DNA of 64,000 nt, taken from CBFFRJ01 sp051486985 (lineage in GTDB: Bacteria > Pseudomonadota > Gammaproteobacteria > Enterobacterales > Enterobacteriaceae). Both the position numbers and the translations under genes were made by a program. This document shows positions 54,527 to 63,802 of the stretch, piece by piece. The notes beneath the pieces are model-generated. The model made no database searches, was not told the DNA's origin, and worked only from the letters and a program-made list of their open reading frames with translations. Each line of letters begins with the position of its first letter. Positions within the stretch are counted from its first letter, which is position 1. The stretch spans positions 28,230-92,229 of the forward strand of contig NZ_JAHVDV010000022.1 of NCBI RefSeq assembly GCF_051486985.1. The letters are read 5' to 3'.

Positions 54527-55258
54527 ATGGACATTCTGCTTCGTTGCTTTTTTGTATCTACTCTCTTTTTTAGCACTGCCGTATTCGCCGGTATTAAGCT
54601 TGATAAAACGCGGCTTATCTATCCTGCCGAAAAAAAGGAAGTGCTTTTAGGTATTACTAATAATGCTCCGACCCCTCGCTTAATTCAGGCATGGATTGAT
54701 GATGGTGGCGCGGTCAGCAGAGAAAAGCCGGGCGCCACCCCTTTTCTCATCGTTCCTCCTATTTTCCGCATTGATCCCGCTTATGGGCGCAAACTGCGCG
54801 TGCGCTTTGTTGGCCCTGCGCTCCCCCAGGATCGTGAATCGGTTTTCTGGATCAACCTTCTTGAGCTGCAGCCCAAACCCACCGGGAATGCTCACTCCGG
54901 CCAGAATAACGTACAAATTTCAGTACGCTCACGATTAAAACTGTTTTACCGCCCTCAAGGGTTGCAGGGAACCCCTGATAAAGCCGTCTCCGCCCTGCGC
55001 TGGAGAAGGGTAGCGGTCGAAGGAGGCTATGCGCTGGAGTGCGAAAACCCTTCAGCCTGGAATATCTCTTTTAACGACCTTCACCTGTATGCAAAAGAAG
55101 AGCGCCCTATAAAGCCGATACGTGGTATGTGTCCGGCAAAGGGAAAAAAACAGTTTTCCGTGCCGCTTACAGCGCAGGCGGATGTCAGGAAAATAGTCAT
55201 GACTACGATTAACGACTATGGCGGATTTGAGCGGCATGAAGCCTCTTTCAGCCTGTAA
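54527..55258 (+). CDS. Periplasmic pilus chaperone (PapD/FimC family)
   Basis: This 243-residue protein has a signal peptide (LLRCFFVSTLFFSTAVFA) and the two-domain PapD fold: GIKLDKTRLIYPAEKKEVLLGITNN, then PFLIVPPIFRIDPAYGRKLRVRFVG, VFWINLLELQPKP and VRSRLKLFYRPQGLQG. The G1-strand region FRIDPAYGRKLRVR is where subunits dock, and the conserved Arg and Lys that anchor their C-termini are present. No usher or major-subunit gene lies nearby. It is followed immediately by an adhesin-like gene. Confidence 0.9.
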   Translation: MDILLRCFFVSTLFFSTAVFAGIKLDKTRLIYPAEKKEVLLGITNNAPTPRLIQAWIDDGGAVSREKPGATPFLIVPPIFRIDPAYGRKLRVRFVGPALPQDRESVFWINLLELQPKPTGNAHSGQNNVQISVRSRLKLFYRPQGLQGTPDKAVSALRWRRVAVEGGYALECENPSAWNISFNDLHLYAKEERPIKPIRGMCPAKGKKQFSVPLTAQADVRKIVMTTINDYGGFERHEASFSL

Positions 55259-56324
55259 GGTCACGCACGCTTTATCTTGTGGGCACGTCAGCATGCCTGA
55301 GGGAAAACACGCTTTTTTACTGGCATTAACCTGTGGCCTGTTGATTGCCAGCCTGCAAAGCCGGGCCGGGTGTGAATTTAAACCCGGTAACTCCGTTGCC
55401 ATTAATACCCTGTCACTTGCCGATGTATCGATTCCTCTTCCCCATAATGCTCCCCCCGGAACAGCATTGGGCAGCAAAATTGCCGTGCCTAATGGGTCGA
55501 CTACCATCACTCGCTGTACACCCAACGCTGACAACTATTACTACATGATGCTGGCTCTGGTTTCTCCGGGGACAGAAACCTCGATCCCGAAGGTCTATCC
55601 GACGAACCTGCCCGGCATTGGGGTCAAAATCTGGTCTGAATTCAGAGGCACATATGAGCTCAGCGATCAGTTAAATACTCCCACGGCATGGTATGAGACG
55701 CTCAGCTCTACGGGGGTTGCAACGGATGTTGCGCGAGGAATTAAAAGCGTTTATCTGCAATATTATGTGACAGGTCCGGTTACGCCAGGAGAAGTAAACC
55801 TTGATACGGAACTGGTCGCGTGGGGCAATTCTTATATATCGACGGTGGCTGAAGGTTTGACCTATGCCAGGATGACAATAAAGGGTAAAGCGACTTTTGA
55901 TTACACGGGCTGCGAAACACCGAATATCACCGTTAACCTGAATAAACATAAAAGCCAGGCGTTCCCCACCGTGGGGTCCACCAGTGCGTCAACCGCGTTT
56001 AATTTCACCATGAATGATTGCCCGAAGAATTTAAATTCGGTGAGTTATACTTTTAAACCCGCGCCGGGGATATATCTGGCTGGCACTGGCACCAGCAGGT
56101 ATCTGACGCTGACTGCCGATTCGGGCGCGACCGGCGTCGGCATTCAAATGCTTTATAACGATGAAACGCTGGTGCCTTTTAACACAAAAATAGAATACCT
56201 GGATTATGTTCAGGCGACAGGCGGTAGTTACATTATTCCGATGAAGGCACGCTATATCCGCACCGGAACTATTACCGGCGGCACCGCTAATTCAGCAGTA
56301 GAATTTGAGATGGATTATGAATAA
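55218..56324 (+). CDS. Fimbrial adhesin-like (two-domain tip) protein
   Basis: The 368-residue frame starts inside the chaperone gene. The true start may be 55236 or, more likely from the signal peptide (KHAFLLALTCGLLIASLQSRA), 55293. The C-terminal ~150 residues read as a pilin domain (CETPNITVNLNKHKSQAFPT, FNFTMNDCPKNLNSVSYTFKP, YLTLTADSGATGVGIQMLYN, IPMKARYI), with the typical cysteine pair. The N-terminal ~170 residues would be a receptor-binding lectin domain of unknown specificity. Layout resembles FimH. Without an usher it may depend on another fimbrial system or be a relic. Confidence 0.78.
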   Translation: MADLSGMKPLSACKVTHALSCGHVSMPEGKHAFLLALTCGLLIASLQSRAGCEFKPGNSVAINTLSLADVSIPLPHNAPPGTALGSKIAVPNGSTTITRCTPNADNYYYMMLALVSPGTETSIPKVYPTNLPGIGVKIWSEFRGTYELSDQLNTPTAWYETLSSTGVATDVARGIKSVYLQYYVTGPVTPGEVNLDTELVAWGNSYISTVAEGLTYARMTIKGKATFDYTGCETPNITVNLNKHKSQAFPTVGSTSASTAFNFTMNDCPKNLNSVSYTFKPAPGIYLAGTGTSRYLTLTADSGATGVGIQMLYNDETLVPFNTKIEYLDYVQATGGSYIIPMKARYIRTGTITGGTANSAVEFEMDYE

Positions 56325-56343
56325 CTGCACGGGCTGGAAAAGC

Positions 56344-56380
56344 AAAAAACCGCATCGTTTTGCAACGCTGCGGTTTTTTT
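56344..56380. terminator. Bidirectional terminator between the adhesin gene and aspV
   Basis: The stem CCGCA-T-CGTT / AACG-C-TGCGG with a TTGC loop has an A run on its left and a T run on its right, so it can end both the adhesin transcript and the tRNA-Asp transcript. Confidence 0.88.
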
Positions 56381-56415
56381 ACTTATCAGACGTCAGAAAC
56401 ATCTGAACAAAATGT

Positions 56416-56492
56416 TGGCGGAACGGACGGGACTCGAACCCGCGACCCCCTGCGTGACAGGCAGGTATTCTAACCGACTGAACTACCGCTCC
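56416..56492 (-). tRNA. aspV: tRNA-Asp (anticodon GTC), aspV position
   Basis: The 77-base gene with encoded CCA has acceptor stem GGAGCGG / CCGTTCC, anticodon loop CTGTCAC and T-arm GGTTCGAGTCC. The sequence is identical to the copy at 63726-63802. Its place next to dnaQ corresponds to aspV of E. coli. Confidence 0.97.
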
Positions 56493-56624
56493 GCGATGTT
56501 CCCGTTGGGGAACGAGGCGCATATTACGTATTGTGTTCAGGGCCGTCAACGCTTTTTCTGAGGATTTGCATCGTTTGCTGCAAAAATCACCCAACGGTCT
56601 ATTTTTCCGACATAAGTGAAGAGG

Positions 56625-57356
56625 TTACGCGCGCCAGAGGCAGCTTCCGCCTTTTTTCTGCACGAGGTCAAGACGCGACTCATGGTCCACCAGTTCGTTG
56701 TCACTGGCTAAAATGACCTTTAACTTACTTGCCTGGCGGACAACGCGCTGAATGCCCCCCACATCACCCTGCTGTTGCCCTTCTCCCTCCATCGAAAATG
56801 ACATCAGGGTTTGCCCGCCGGTCATGGCAAGGTAGACATCCGCCAGAATCTGGGAGTCAAGTAACGCGCCGTGAAGGGTACGTTTGCTGTTGTCTATTTC
56901 ATAGCGGGAGCAGAGCGCGTCCAGACTGTTACGTTTGCCCGGAAACATCTTACGGGCAAGGGCGAGGCTGTCCGTCACCTTACAGAAGGAGCTGGTCTTC
57001 GGTATATCGCGATTTAACTTGCTGAACTCGTAGTCGAGAAAGCCGATATCGAACGATGCGTTATGAATAATAAGTTCAGCACCACGGATATATTCAATAA
57101 AATCGTCTGCAATGTCCCCGAAAAGGGGCTTATCGAGCAAAAACTCATCGGCTATACCGTGTACGCCAAAGGCCTCTGGATCAATGAGACGATCGGGTTT
57201 GAGGTAAATATGGTAATTGTTGCCCGTCAGGCGACGGTTGATCACCTCAACGGCGCCAATCTCAATGACTTTATGCCCTTCATAGTGGGCACCGATTTGG
57301 TTCATACCGGTGGTTTCGGTATCAAGAACGATCTGGCGTGTAATTGCAGTGCTCAT
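56625..57356 (-). CDS. dnaQ: DNA polymerase III epsilon subunit (proofreading exonuclease) DnaQ
   Basis: This 243-residue 3'-5' exonuclease proofreads chromosomal replication in the Pol III core. The DEDDh motifs are intact: VLDTETTG (Exo I), HNASFDIGFLDYE (Exo II) and HGALLDSQ with catalytic His and Asp (Exo III). The C-terminal VRQASKLKVILAS and RLDLVQKKGGSCLWRA contact the polymerase subunit. Start 57356 gives MSTAITRQIV as in E. coli. It is divergent from rnhA, with 65 bases between starts. Confidence 0.98.
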   Translation of the reverse strand: MSTAITRQIVLDTETTGMNQIGAHYEGHKVIEIGAVEVINRRLTGNNYHIYLKPDRLIDPEAFGVHGIADEFLLDKPLFGDIADDFIEYIRGAELIIHNASFDIGFLDYEFSKLNRDIPKTSSFCKVTDSLALARKMFPGKRNSLDALCSRYEIDNSKRTLHGALLDSQILADVYLAMTGGQTLMSFSMEGEGQQQGDVGGIQRVVRQASKLKVILASDNELVDHESRLDLVQKKGGSCLWRA

Positions 57357-57421
57357 AGCGGTCATTTATGTCAGACTTATCGTTTTACATATCGATTTCT
57401 AATACAGGAAGTCTACCAGAG

Positions 57422-57895
57422 ATGCTTAAGCAGGTAGAAATTTTCACCGATGGTTCTTGTCTGGGTAATCCAGGACCTGGTGGGTATGGCGCGATTTTAC
57501 GTTATCGCGGTAAGGAAAAGTTGTTCAGCACGGGTTATCGACTCACGACCAATAACCGTATGGAGCTGATGGCAGCGATCGTCGCGCTTGAGGCGCTAAA
57601 AGAACATTGTGAAGTGATCCTCAGTACTGACAGTCAGTACGTTCGTCAGGGGATAACCCAGTGGATCCATAACTGGAAAAAGCGCGGCTGGAAAACAGCG
57701 GAGAAAAAGCCGGTCAAGAATGTGGATCTCTGGCAGCGCCTGGATAAAGCCCTGGGTCAGCATCAGATACGCTGGGAGTGGGTCAAAGGACATGCGGGCC
57801 ACCCGGAAAATGAGCGTTGCGATGAGCTGGCACGCGCGGCGGCAATGCACCCGACGCAGGATGACGTCGGGTATCAGACGGAAGGTCAGGGCTGA
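57422..57895 (+). CDS. rnhA: Ribonuclease HI RnhA
   Basis: This 157-residue enzyme degrades RNA in RNA-DNA hybrids. The four catalytic acids are present in VEIFTDGSCLGNPGPGG, TNNRMELMAAI, ILSTDSQYVRQG and GHPENERCDELAR. The ATG at 57422 (MLKQVEIF) is chosen over an upstream in-frame ATG because it gives the E. coli N-terminus. Its 3' end overlaps the convergent yafS by ten bases. Confidence 0.98.
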   Translation: MLKQVEIFTDGSCLGNPGPGGYGAILRYRGKEKLFSTGYRLTTNNRMELMAAIVALEALKEHCEVILSTDSQYVRQGITQWIHNWKKRGWKTAEKKPVKNVDLWQRLDKALGQHQIRWEWVKGHAGHPENERCDELARAAAMHPTQDDVGYQTEGQG

Positions 57896-58602
57896 CGTGT
57901 TTGCCGCGTCGCTCCCACCGGCTGGCGCACCTGGGAGGTGTTACGGCGTCTTTTCATCGGCGTTGGCGTAAGCGGTATTGTCCGCTTACGTGCAACAATT
58001 AACTGCATGCAGCCCAGTGCCGGCAAGTGAGTGCCCAGCAACCTGCCGCCCTGCTTTGTCCAGGGGAGGACATGAAAGCGGCTGTAATGCAGTACCTCAA
58101 AGTTTAACAACGACAGCCAGTCTATCTGGCGCATCAGAGTAAACATACGGCTGCTGACGGAAGGAGAACGGCGGATAAATGGCACCATCTTCCCTGCCCC
58201 CAGTAAACTCACGGGGTTAAAACCGCTAATAACCAGCCAACCATCATCGATCAAAACGCGATCCACCTCCTGTAAAAGACGGTGGGGATCCGGGCACCAG
58301 GGCAGTCCATGTGCCACCAGGCAAGCATCAACAGATTTTGCCGCAAACGGCAGATGCAAAGGATCTGCACGAACATGGGCAGGTTCGCCAGTGAGGGAAA
58401 CATTAACCTGATGGGAAATAGCGCAACTTTCGGCATTGATTTCCGCGCTGAGATTGCCAATCTTAAGCAGGTGAAAGCCATACATCTTTGCAAACCACGG
58501 CTTAAGTTCCTTTTCCAGCGCTTCGCGATAATAACCGCCTCTGGGCAGTTCGGCCCAATGCGTTGGTGCTTTGTATTTTCGGGGAGTCCTTGCCGGCTTC
58601 AT
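57886..58602 (-). CDS. yafS: SAM-dependent methyltransferase-like protein YafS
   Basis: This 238-residue protein resembles class I methyltransferases, with LLKIGNLSAEINAESC in place of a strong SAM glycine loop and ADPLHLPFAAKSVDACLVAHGLPWCPDPHRLLQEVDRVL as the later motif. No substrate is known for E. coli YafS. The weak first motif means activity is unproven. It is convergent with rnhA and divergent from gloB. Confidence 0.9.
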   Translation of the reverse strand: MKPARTPRKYKAPTHWAELPRGGYYREALEKELKPWFAKMYGFHLLKIGNLSAEINAESCAISHQVNVSLTGEPAHVRADPLHLPFAAKSVDACLVAHGLPWCPDPHRLLQEVDRVLIDDGWLVISGFNPVSLLGAGKMVPFIRRSPSVSSRMFTLMRQIDWLSLLNFEVLHYSRFHVLPWTKQGGRLLGTHLPALGCMQLIVARKRTIPLTPTPMKRRRNTSQVRQPVGATRQTRQP

Positions 58603-58634
58603 CACGACCTTCCGCTACGCTTTGAGAGGTATTT

Positions 58635-59390
58635 ATGAATCTTACCAGTATTCCCGCTTTTCAGGACAACTACATCTGGGTGTTGAGCCACGATGATGGA
58701 CGCTGCCTGATTGTTGATCCAGGCGAAGCCGCGCCCGTGCTGCAAGCCATTGAAGAGAATGGCTGGCAGCCACAGGCTATCCTGTTGACACATCATCATA
58801 ATGACCATGTTGGCGGGGTGAAGACCCTTCTGAGTAAATTCCCGGATATGGTGGTATACGGCCCGGCTGAAACAGAAAACAAAGGAACCAACAACATTGT
58901 TGGGGAGGGCGATGAGATTCAGATCCTTGAGCACTCCTTCCGCGTTTTTCATACGCCAGGTCACACTTTAGGACATATCTGTTACTTTAGCGCTCCTTAT
59001 CTGTTTTGTGGCGATACGATGTTTTCAGGCGGCTGTGGAAGGCTCTTTGAAGGCACAGCAGATCAGATGTTTGACTCATTCTGCAAAATTAATGCGCTTC
59101 CCGACGATACGCTTATTTGTTGCGCACATGAGTATACTTTAGGGAATATTAAGTTTGCGCTGAGCCTCATGCCAGAAGATCCTGACCTTAAGGAATATTA
59201 TCGAAAAGTTAATGAGTTACGTGCAAAAAATCAAAAAACACTCCCTACAACTCTGAAAAATGAACGCCGTATTAATGTTTTTTTACGCACGCAAGATAAT
59301 GATTTAATTAAGGTAATAAACAGAGAAACAAATATGCAACAACCTAATGCCCGTTTTGCCTGGTTAAGGTCAAAGAAAGATAACTTCTGA
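58635..59390 (+). CDS. gloB: Hydroxyacylglutathione hydrolase (glyoxalase II) GloB
   Basis: This 251-residue metallo-beta-lactamase-fold enzyme hydrolyses S-D-lactoylglutathione, completing methylglyoxal detoxification. The binuclear metal site is LLTHHHNDHVGG, with VFHTPGHTLGHICYF, FCGDTMFSGGCGRLFEG and CCAHEYTLGNIKFAL. Length and position match E. coli gloB, divergent from yafS and upstream of mltD. Confidence 0.97.
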   Translation: MNLTSIPAFQDNYIWVLSHDDGRCLIVDPGEAAPVLQAIEENGWQPQAILLTHHHNDHVGGVKTLLSKFPDMVVYGPAETENKGTNNIVGEGDEIQILEHSFRVFHTPGHTLGHICYFSAPYLFCGDTMFSGGCGRLFEGTADQMFDSFCKINALPDDTLICCAHEYTLGNIKFALSLMPEDPDLKEYYRKVNELRAKNQKTLPTTLKNERRINVFLRTQDNDLIKVINRETNMQQPNARFAWLRSKKDNF

Positions 59391-59461
59391 CAATTGCGGG
59401 TTGCCTTTTTAAAACTTCGCCGTTATGATCGCTCGTCTTTTAAGCAACTATTGACACACAC

Positions 59462-60829
59462 ATGAAGGCAAAAGCGATATTATTCGCCTCTGTCCTGCTT
59501 GTGGGGTGCCAGGCGTCTCAGCACGATGGTACCGTACAACAGCACGCACAGAGCCTTTCTGCAGCTGGTCAAGGGGAAGCAGGGAAGTTTACAAGTCAGG
59601 CCCGGTGGATGGATGATGGAACCTTATCCGGGCAGGAACAAGACTTGTGGGCCTCCATAAGCGACGAGCTAAAGATGGGAATTCCGGAAAATAACCGGAT
59701 TCGCGAGCAGAAACAGAAGTATTTAAGAAATAAGAGCTATCTCCACGATGTAACTTTACGGGCAGAGCCGTATATGTACTGGATAGCAGGGCAAGTTAAA
59801 AAACGTAACATGCCTATGGAACTGGTACTACTACCCATAGTGGAGAGCGCTTTTGACCCACATGCGACGTCTGGTCGTAATGCCGCCGGCATTTGGCAGA
59901 TCATACCGAGCACGGGTCGTAATTATGGTTTGAAACAGACCCGCAGCTATGACGCGCGTCGTGACGTGGTGGCCTCTACAACCGCCGCGCTCGATATGAT
60001 GCAGCGTTTGAATCGCATGTTTGATGGCGACTGGTTATTAACGGTTGCTGCCTATAACAGCGGTGAGGGCCGTGTACTGAAGGCAATGAAAGCGAATAAA
60101 GCGCGGGGTAAACCCACGGATTTCTGGTCGCTTTCACTGCCACAGGAAACCAAAATTTACGTGCCAAAAATGCTGGCGTTGAGTGACATTCTCAAGAACA
60201 GCAAGCAGTACGGTGTCATCCTGCCATCATCGGATGAGAGCCGTGCGCTGGCGAGAGTCAGACTGAGCAGTCCTGTAGAGGTTGGTCAACTGGCAGACAT
60301 GGCCGGTATTTCGGTGAGCAAGCTTAAGACCTTTAACGCTGGCGTTAAGGGATCAACCTTAGGTGCAAGCGGGCCGCAATATGTAATGGTCCCGCAGAAA
60401 CACGCCGATCAGTTGCGTGAGTCTCTGGCCTCCGGTGAAATTGCTGCCGTTCAGCCAACGCTGGTTGCGGATAACACGCCTTTGAGCAGCCGCAGCTACA
60501 AGGTTCGCTCAGGTGATACCTTATCCGGCATCGCTGCACGCCTCGGGGTTACATCGAAAGATCTCCAGCAATGGAACCGTCTTCGTGGAGCCAGCCTGAA
60601 GGTAGGTCAGAATCTGACGGTCGGAGCGGGTACAAGCGCACAGCGCCTCGCCAGTAACGCTGACAGCATCACCTACCGCGTGCGTAAGGGTGATTCGCTC
60701 TCCAGCATTGCAAAACGTCACGGTGTTAATATCCGCGATGTGATGCGCTGGAATAGCGATACTGCGAACCTGCAGCCTGGCGATCAGCTAACGTTGTTTG
60801 TGAGCAATAACAGCTCGCCAGACTCCTGA
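59462..60829 (+). CDS. mltD: Membrane-bound lytic murein transglycosylase D (MltD)
   Basis: This 455-residue outer-membrane lipoprotein cleaves peptidoglycan glycan strands. The lipobox LVGC ends the signal peptide at residue 16. The SLT domain has its catalytic glutamate in LLPIVESAFDPHATSGRNAAGIWQ and the AAYNSGEGRV segment. Two LysM domains follow (SYKVRSGDTLSGIAARLGVT and TYRVRKGDSLSSIAKRHGVN). The length is as in E. coli. Confidence 0.97.
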   Translation: MKAKAILFASVLLVGCQASQHDGTVQQHAQSLSAAGQGEAGKFTSQARWMDDGTLSGQEQDLWASISDELKMGIPENNRIREQKQKYLRNKSYLHDVTLRAEPYMYWIAGQVKKRNMPMELVLLPIVESAFDPHATSGRNAAGIWQIIPSTGRNYGLKQTRSYDARRDVVASTTAALDMMQRLNRMFDGDWLLTVAAYNSGEGRVLKAMKANKARGKPTDFWSLSLPQETKIYVPKMLALSDILKNSKQYGVILPSSDESRALARVRLSSPVEVGQLADMAGISVSKLKTFNAGVKGSTLGASGPQYVMVPQKHADQLRESLASGEIAAVQPTLVADNTPLSSRSYKVRSGDTLSGIAARLGVTSKDLQQWNRLRGASLKVGQNLTVGAGTSAQRLASNADSITYRVRKGDSLSSIAKRHGVNIRDVMRWNSDTANLQPGDQLTLFVSNNSSPDS

Positions 60830-60850
60830 TAACCAGGTAAGAAAAATAAA

Positions 60851-60877
60851 GGCACCGTTTCCCCCGGTGCCTTTTTT
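60851..60877. terminator. Terminator after mltD
   Basis: The stem GGCACCG / CGGTGCC with a seven-base loop and six T follows the mltD stop by about 20 bases. A-rich sequence on the other side lets it serve yafE on the minus strand as well. Confidence 0.9.
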
Positions 60878-60878
60878 A

Positions 60879-61649
60879 TTATGCAACCTTTTGCGCTTCG
60901 GCCATGATAGTGTCGCTGGTAAAAGACCCCTCTTCCGATAATTCGAAATAGCGCTTCACCTCCTCAGAGGCACTTTGCTGATACATTCTGATGGCGTCAC
61001 TCAGTATCTGCGGCGTGCGCATACGCGCAATCCAGGTGCTGAATTCCAGTGTCAGACGGTCAGTGACGAGGTGACGTGTTGTCAGTCCGGCATCATTTAA
61101 CAGATTCAGCCATTCGCCGCTTGAATAGTTGCGTACATGTGAAGTGTCACGCAGCGCTTCTACTGTCTGCAGCCAGACATCACGCACAGGATGCCCAGGA
61201 GACATGATGTCCATAATGATGAAGATGCCGCCGGGTTTGAGAACACGTCGCACTTCACGCAAGGCCTGCCCGACATCGTGCCAGTGATGTGCTGAGTAGC
61301 GACTGATCACCACATCAAAAGACTCCGGGTCAAAGGGCAGCGCCTCAGCATAGCCCTGGCGCGTCGTAATATTGCTCAGACCTTTCTCTTTGGCCGCCGC
61401 AGCCACTACTTCCAGCATCTGGCTGGAGAGATCGTAAGCCGTTACCTGCGCCGTCTCGCCCGCCGCCACAAAACTGGCATGCCCTGCGCCGCATCCCATA
61501 TCCAGAACATGCGCATGAGGGAATGCATGAAGACGTTCGCCAAGACGCTGCAAGTCGCGTCCAAAAGCATGTACCGCGCTGGTTAAATAGGCACTGGCCT
61601 GGTCACCAAACTGTTTTTCGACATTGTCATGATGAGAGCCTTTAATCAT
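60879..61649 (-). CDS. yafE: SAM-dependent methyltransferase YafE
   Basis: This 256-residue class I methyltransferase has the SAM loop VLDMGCGAGHASFVAAG, the acidic YDLSSQMLEVVAAAAKE, and ALPFDPESFDVVISRYSAHHW as motif for the ubiquinone/menaquinone-type family. The natural substrate is unknown. I start at 61649 (MIKGSHHDNVEKQFG), the usual N-terminus; a frame extending to 61727 overlaps the yafD stop and looks spurious. Confidence 0.92.
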   Translation of the reverse strand: MIKGSHHDNVEKQFGDQASAYLTSAVHAFGRDLQRLGERLHAFPHAHVLDMGCGAGHASFVAAGETAQVTAYDLSSQMLEVVAAAAKEKGLSNITTRQGYAEALPFDPESFDVVISRYSAHHWHDVGQALREVRRVLKPGGIFIIMDIMSPGHPVRDVWLQTVEALRDTSHVRNYSSGEWLNLLNDAGLTTRHLVTDRLTLEFSTWIARMRTPQILSDAIRMYQQSASEEVKRYFELSEEGSFTSDTIMAEAQKVA

Positions 61650-61726
61650 TGTGCTGTCCTTATTGAGTGGGAAGAAAGGGCAGCACCAGAATGTTCGGCC
61701 TGCCCGACGGCAGACCTGACACACCA

Positions 61727-62527
61727 TTATTGATCAGGCTTGCCGGGAGTGAATTCAACGAGTAGTGGATTGTGGTCGGAGGCGCGAGTCACCAGTACAG
61801 AAGCTTCCTGCACGTTTAAACCGCGATAGAACACAAAATCCAGAGGACGGCCAAACGCCCGGCGGCGATTGTCATCCGTAAAGCGAACCTGACGCAGAGA
61901 CATCTCTCTTGAAAACCGATAGAGCGCATTCATTCGCGGGCGGCTCCAGGCGTTGAAGTCACCTGCCATAATGACCGGCCCGACATGACGCAAAATTTGA
62001 TCGCCAATGGGCAGCAGCTGTTTACTGTAGACATCGACCCCAAGGCTGAAATTTACTGCGTGTACGTTCACTACCATCAAATTACGCCTGTCCGGCAGCG
62101 GGTATACCGTCACCAGGGCAGATTTAGCCAGACGTAAAATGGGTTCGCGCTCACGCAATGGGCAGCAGTAAATAGGATGAGCAGAAGAAAGCGTCATCAC
62201 ACCTGAAGGGTGCTGAGGTAAAACAAACGCAGGCACCTGATCGGCGGCAAGATAGTTAGTGGTCGCAAACTTTACCAGTTCAGGTGTTGTTTGCGCTTCC
62301 TGTAACAGTACCAGGTGAGCATCTTTACCGAAATTTTGCAGTACCGATAACCACTCCGCACGTTGTTGTTTAAAAATATTCCATACCAGTACACGGATGT
62401 TATCTTCGCTACTCAGAGGTAACCCAGCGGGCAGCGCCTTGCCAATAGTTGCGAATGACCCAGGCGGCATAATGCGCTCCGCAGGCTGACCGGCAACGTA
62501 TCTCATGGCATAGGTGTTCTTCGGCAC
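61727..62527 (-). CDS. yafD: Endonuclease/exonuclease/phosphatase-family protein YafD
   Basis: This 266-residue protein has the EEP fold: IRVLVWNIFKQQRAEWL, VLLQEAQTTPELVKF, VIMAGDFNAWSRPRMNALYRF and RRRAFGRPLDFVFYRG with ASDHNPLLVEF at the end. These hold the metal and catalytic residues of the DNase I-like superfamily. E. coli YafD has the same length and near-identical sequence. Its substrate is uncertain; reports link it to infection-related resistance. It heads the yafDE unit. Confidence 0.95.
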   Translation of the reverse strand: MPKNTYAMRYVAGQPAERIMPPGSFATIGKALPAGLPLSSEDNIRVLVWNIFKQQRAEWLSVLQNFGKDAHLVLLQEAQTTPELVKFATTNYLAADQVPAFVLPQHPSGVMTLSSAHPIYCCPLREREPILRLAKSALVTVYPLPDRRNLMVVNVHAVNFSLGVDVYSKQLLPIGDQILRHVGPVIMAGDFNAWSRPRMNALYRFSREMSLRQVRFTDDNRRRAFGRPLDFVFYRGLNVQEASVLVTRASDHNPLLVEFTPGKPDQ

Positions 62528-62743
62528 TTTCAGATTCTGACCTCTTCACTAAATCTCCATTACATGGAGTTGTCATTCAGTTATAGGGATTTTAGCGCAG
62601 AGTTTCAACGTTGATTGTCAGAAAAGAGCCAGTTTGAAGTTAGTAAGTGCTCATTAGCCTATGTAAAGTAACAACCACTATGGAAAAGTGATTTAATAGC
62701 ACAATCGATATAATATCTTTTTATTTTTGCCGCAGGTGCAACA

Positions 62744-63637
62744 ATGAAAGCCAGCTCTGAAGAACTCACTATATTCGTTGCCGTCGTTGAAAGCGGGAGT
62801 TTCAGCCGGGCAGCTGAACGACTCGGCCAGGCAAACTCGGCGGTCAGTCGGGCGGTAAAAAAACTGGAAAATAAACTGGGCGTCAATCTTCTGAACCGAA
62901 CGACACGCCAGCTCAGCCTCACCGAAGAAGGCGAACGTTACTTTCGCCGGGTTCAGGGTGTACTGCAGGAGATGGCAGCAGCCGAAACCGAAATTATGGA
63001 GGCGAAATTAACGCCGCGGGGTACGTTGCGCATTGATGCAGCCACGCCTGTGATGCTGCATTTTTTGCTGCCACTGATTAAGCCATTCCGCGAACGCTAT
63101 CCGGAGATTTCCCTCTCTCTGGTCTCAAGTGAAACCTTTATCAACCTGATCGAACGTAAAGTTGATGTCGCCATCCGTGTCGGTAAACTCACCGATTCCA
63201 GCTTGCGCGCTCGCCCTCTTTTTAAGAGTTACCGTAAAATCATTGCTTCCCCGGACTATCTGGCCCACGCCGGAATGCCTGCAACAGTGGCGGATCTTAA
63301 AAACCACATATGTCTTGGATTCACTGAACCCGCATCACTGAATACCTGGCCTGTTGCATCCAGTGATGGTCAGTTGTACGAGACAGAGTGTGGTATGACA
63401 TCCAATAGCGGCGAGACGCTTAAACATCTTTGTATGAGCGGCAACGGTATCGCCTGTTTATCGGATTATATGATTAATAAAGAGCTTATGAGCGGAGAGC
63501 TGGTGGAGGTGCTGGCTGACAGGCGGCTTCCCGTTGAGATGCCATTCAGTGCCGTTTATTACAGTGACAGAGCCGTCAGTACCCGGATTCGGGCCTTTAT
63601 TGATTTCGTGAGCGAATTCTCGCCTCCCTGCTCTTGA
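62744..63637 (+). CDS. yafC: LysR-family transcriptional regulator YafC
   Basis: This 297-residue regulator has the N-terminal LysR winged helix (residues 1-60: ELTIFVAVVESGSFSRAAERLGQANSAVSRAVKKLE) and a PBP2-type effector domain. Short LysR proteins of this CrgA-like group often control a neighbouring divergent gene, here yafD. The effector is unknown. The start at 62744 is the first ATG of the domain. In E. coli dkgB separates yafC from aspU; here nothing does. Confidence 0.95.
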   Translation: MKASSEELTIFVAVVESGSFSRAAERLGQANSAVSRAVKKLENKLGVNLLNRTTRQLSLTEEGERYFRRVQGVLQEMAAAETEIMEAKLTPRGTLRIDAATPVMLHFLLPLIKPFRERYPEISLSLVSSETFINLIERKVDVAIRVGKLTDSSLRARPLFKSYRKIIASPDYLAHAGMPATVADLKNHICLGFTEPASLNTWPVASSDGQLYETECGMTSNSGETLKHLCMSGNGIACLSDYMINKELMSGELVEVLADRRLPVEMPFSAVYYSDRAVSTRIRAFIDFVSEFSPPCS

Positions 63638-63681
63638 TGCTCATTTACTGACTTCTTTTCTCATACCGGAAAATTAAACGC

Positions 63682-63713
63682 AAAAAAAAAACCGCATCTC
63701 ATATGAGATGCGG
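63682..63713 (-). terminator. Terminator of the rRNA operon and tRNA-Asp
   Basis: On the minus strand a perfect 11-bp palindromic stem CCGCATCTCAT / ATGAGATGCGG at 63692-63713 is followed by ten T. It ends the rRNA operon after the tRNA-Asp gene. Confidence 0.93.
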
Positions 63714-63725
63714 CTCTTAAATAAG

Positions 63726-63802
63726 TGGCGGAACGGACGGGACTCGAACCCGCGACCCCCTGCGTGACAGGCAGGTATTCTAACCGACTGAACTACCGCT
63801 CC
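63726..63802 (-). tRNA. aspU: tRNA-Asp (anticodon GTC), aspU position
   Basis: A 77-base gene with encoded CCA, identical to the copy at 56416-56492. It lies 53 bases after the 5S gene in the same direction, corresponding to aspU at the end of the E. coli rrnH operon. Confidence 0.97.
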
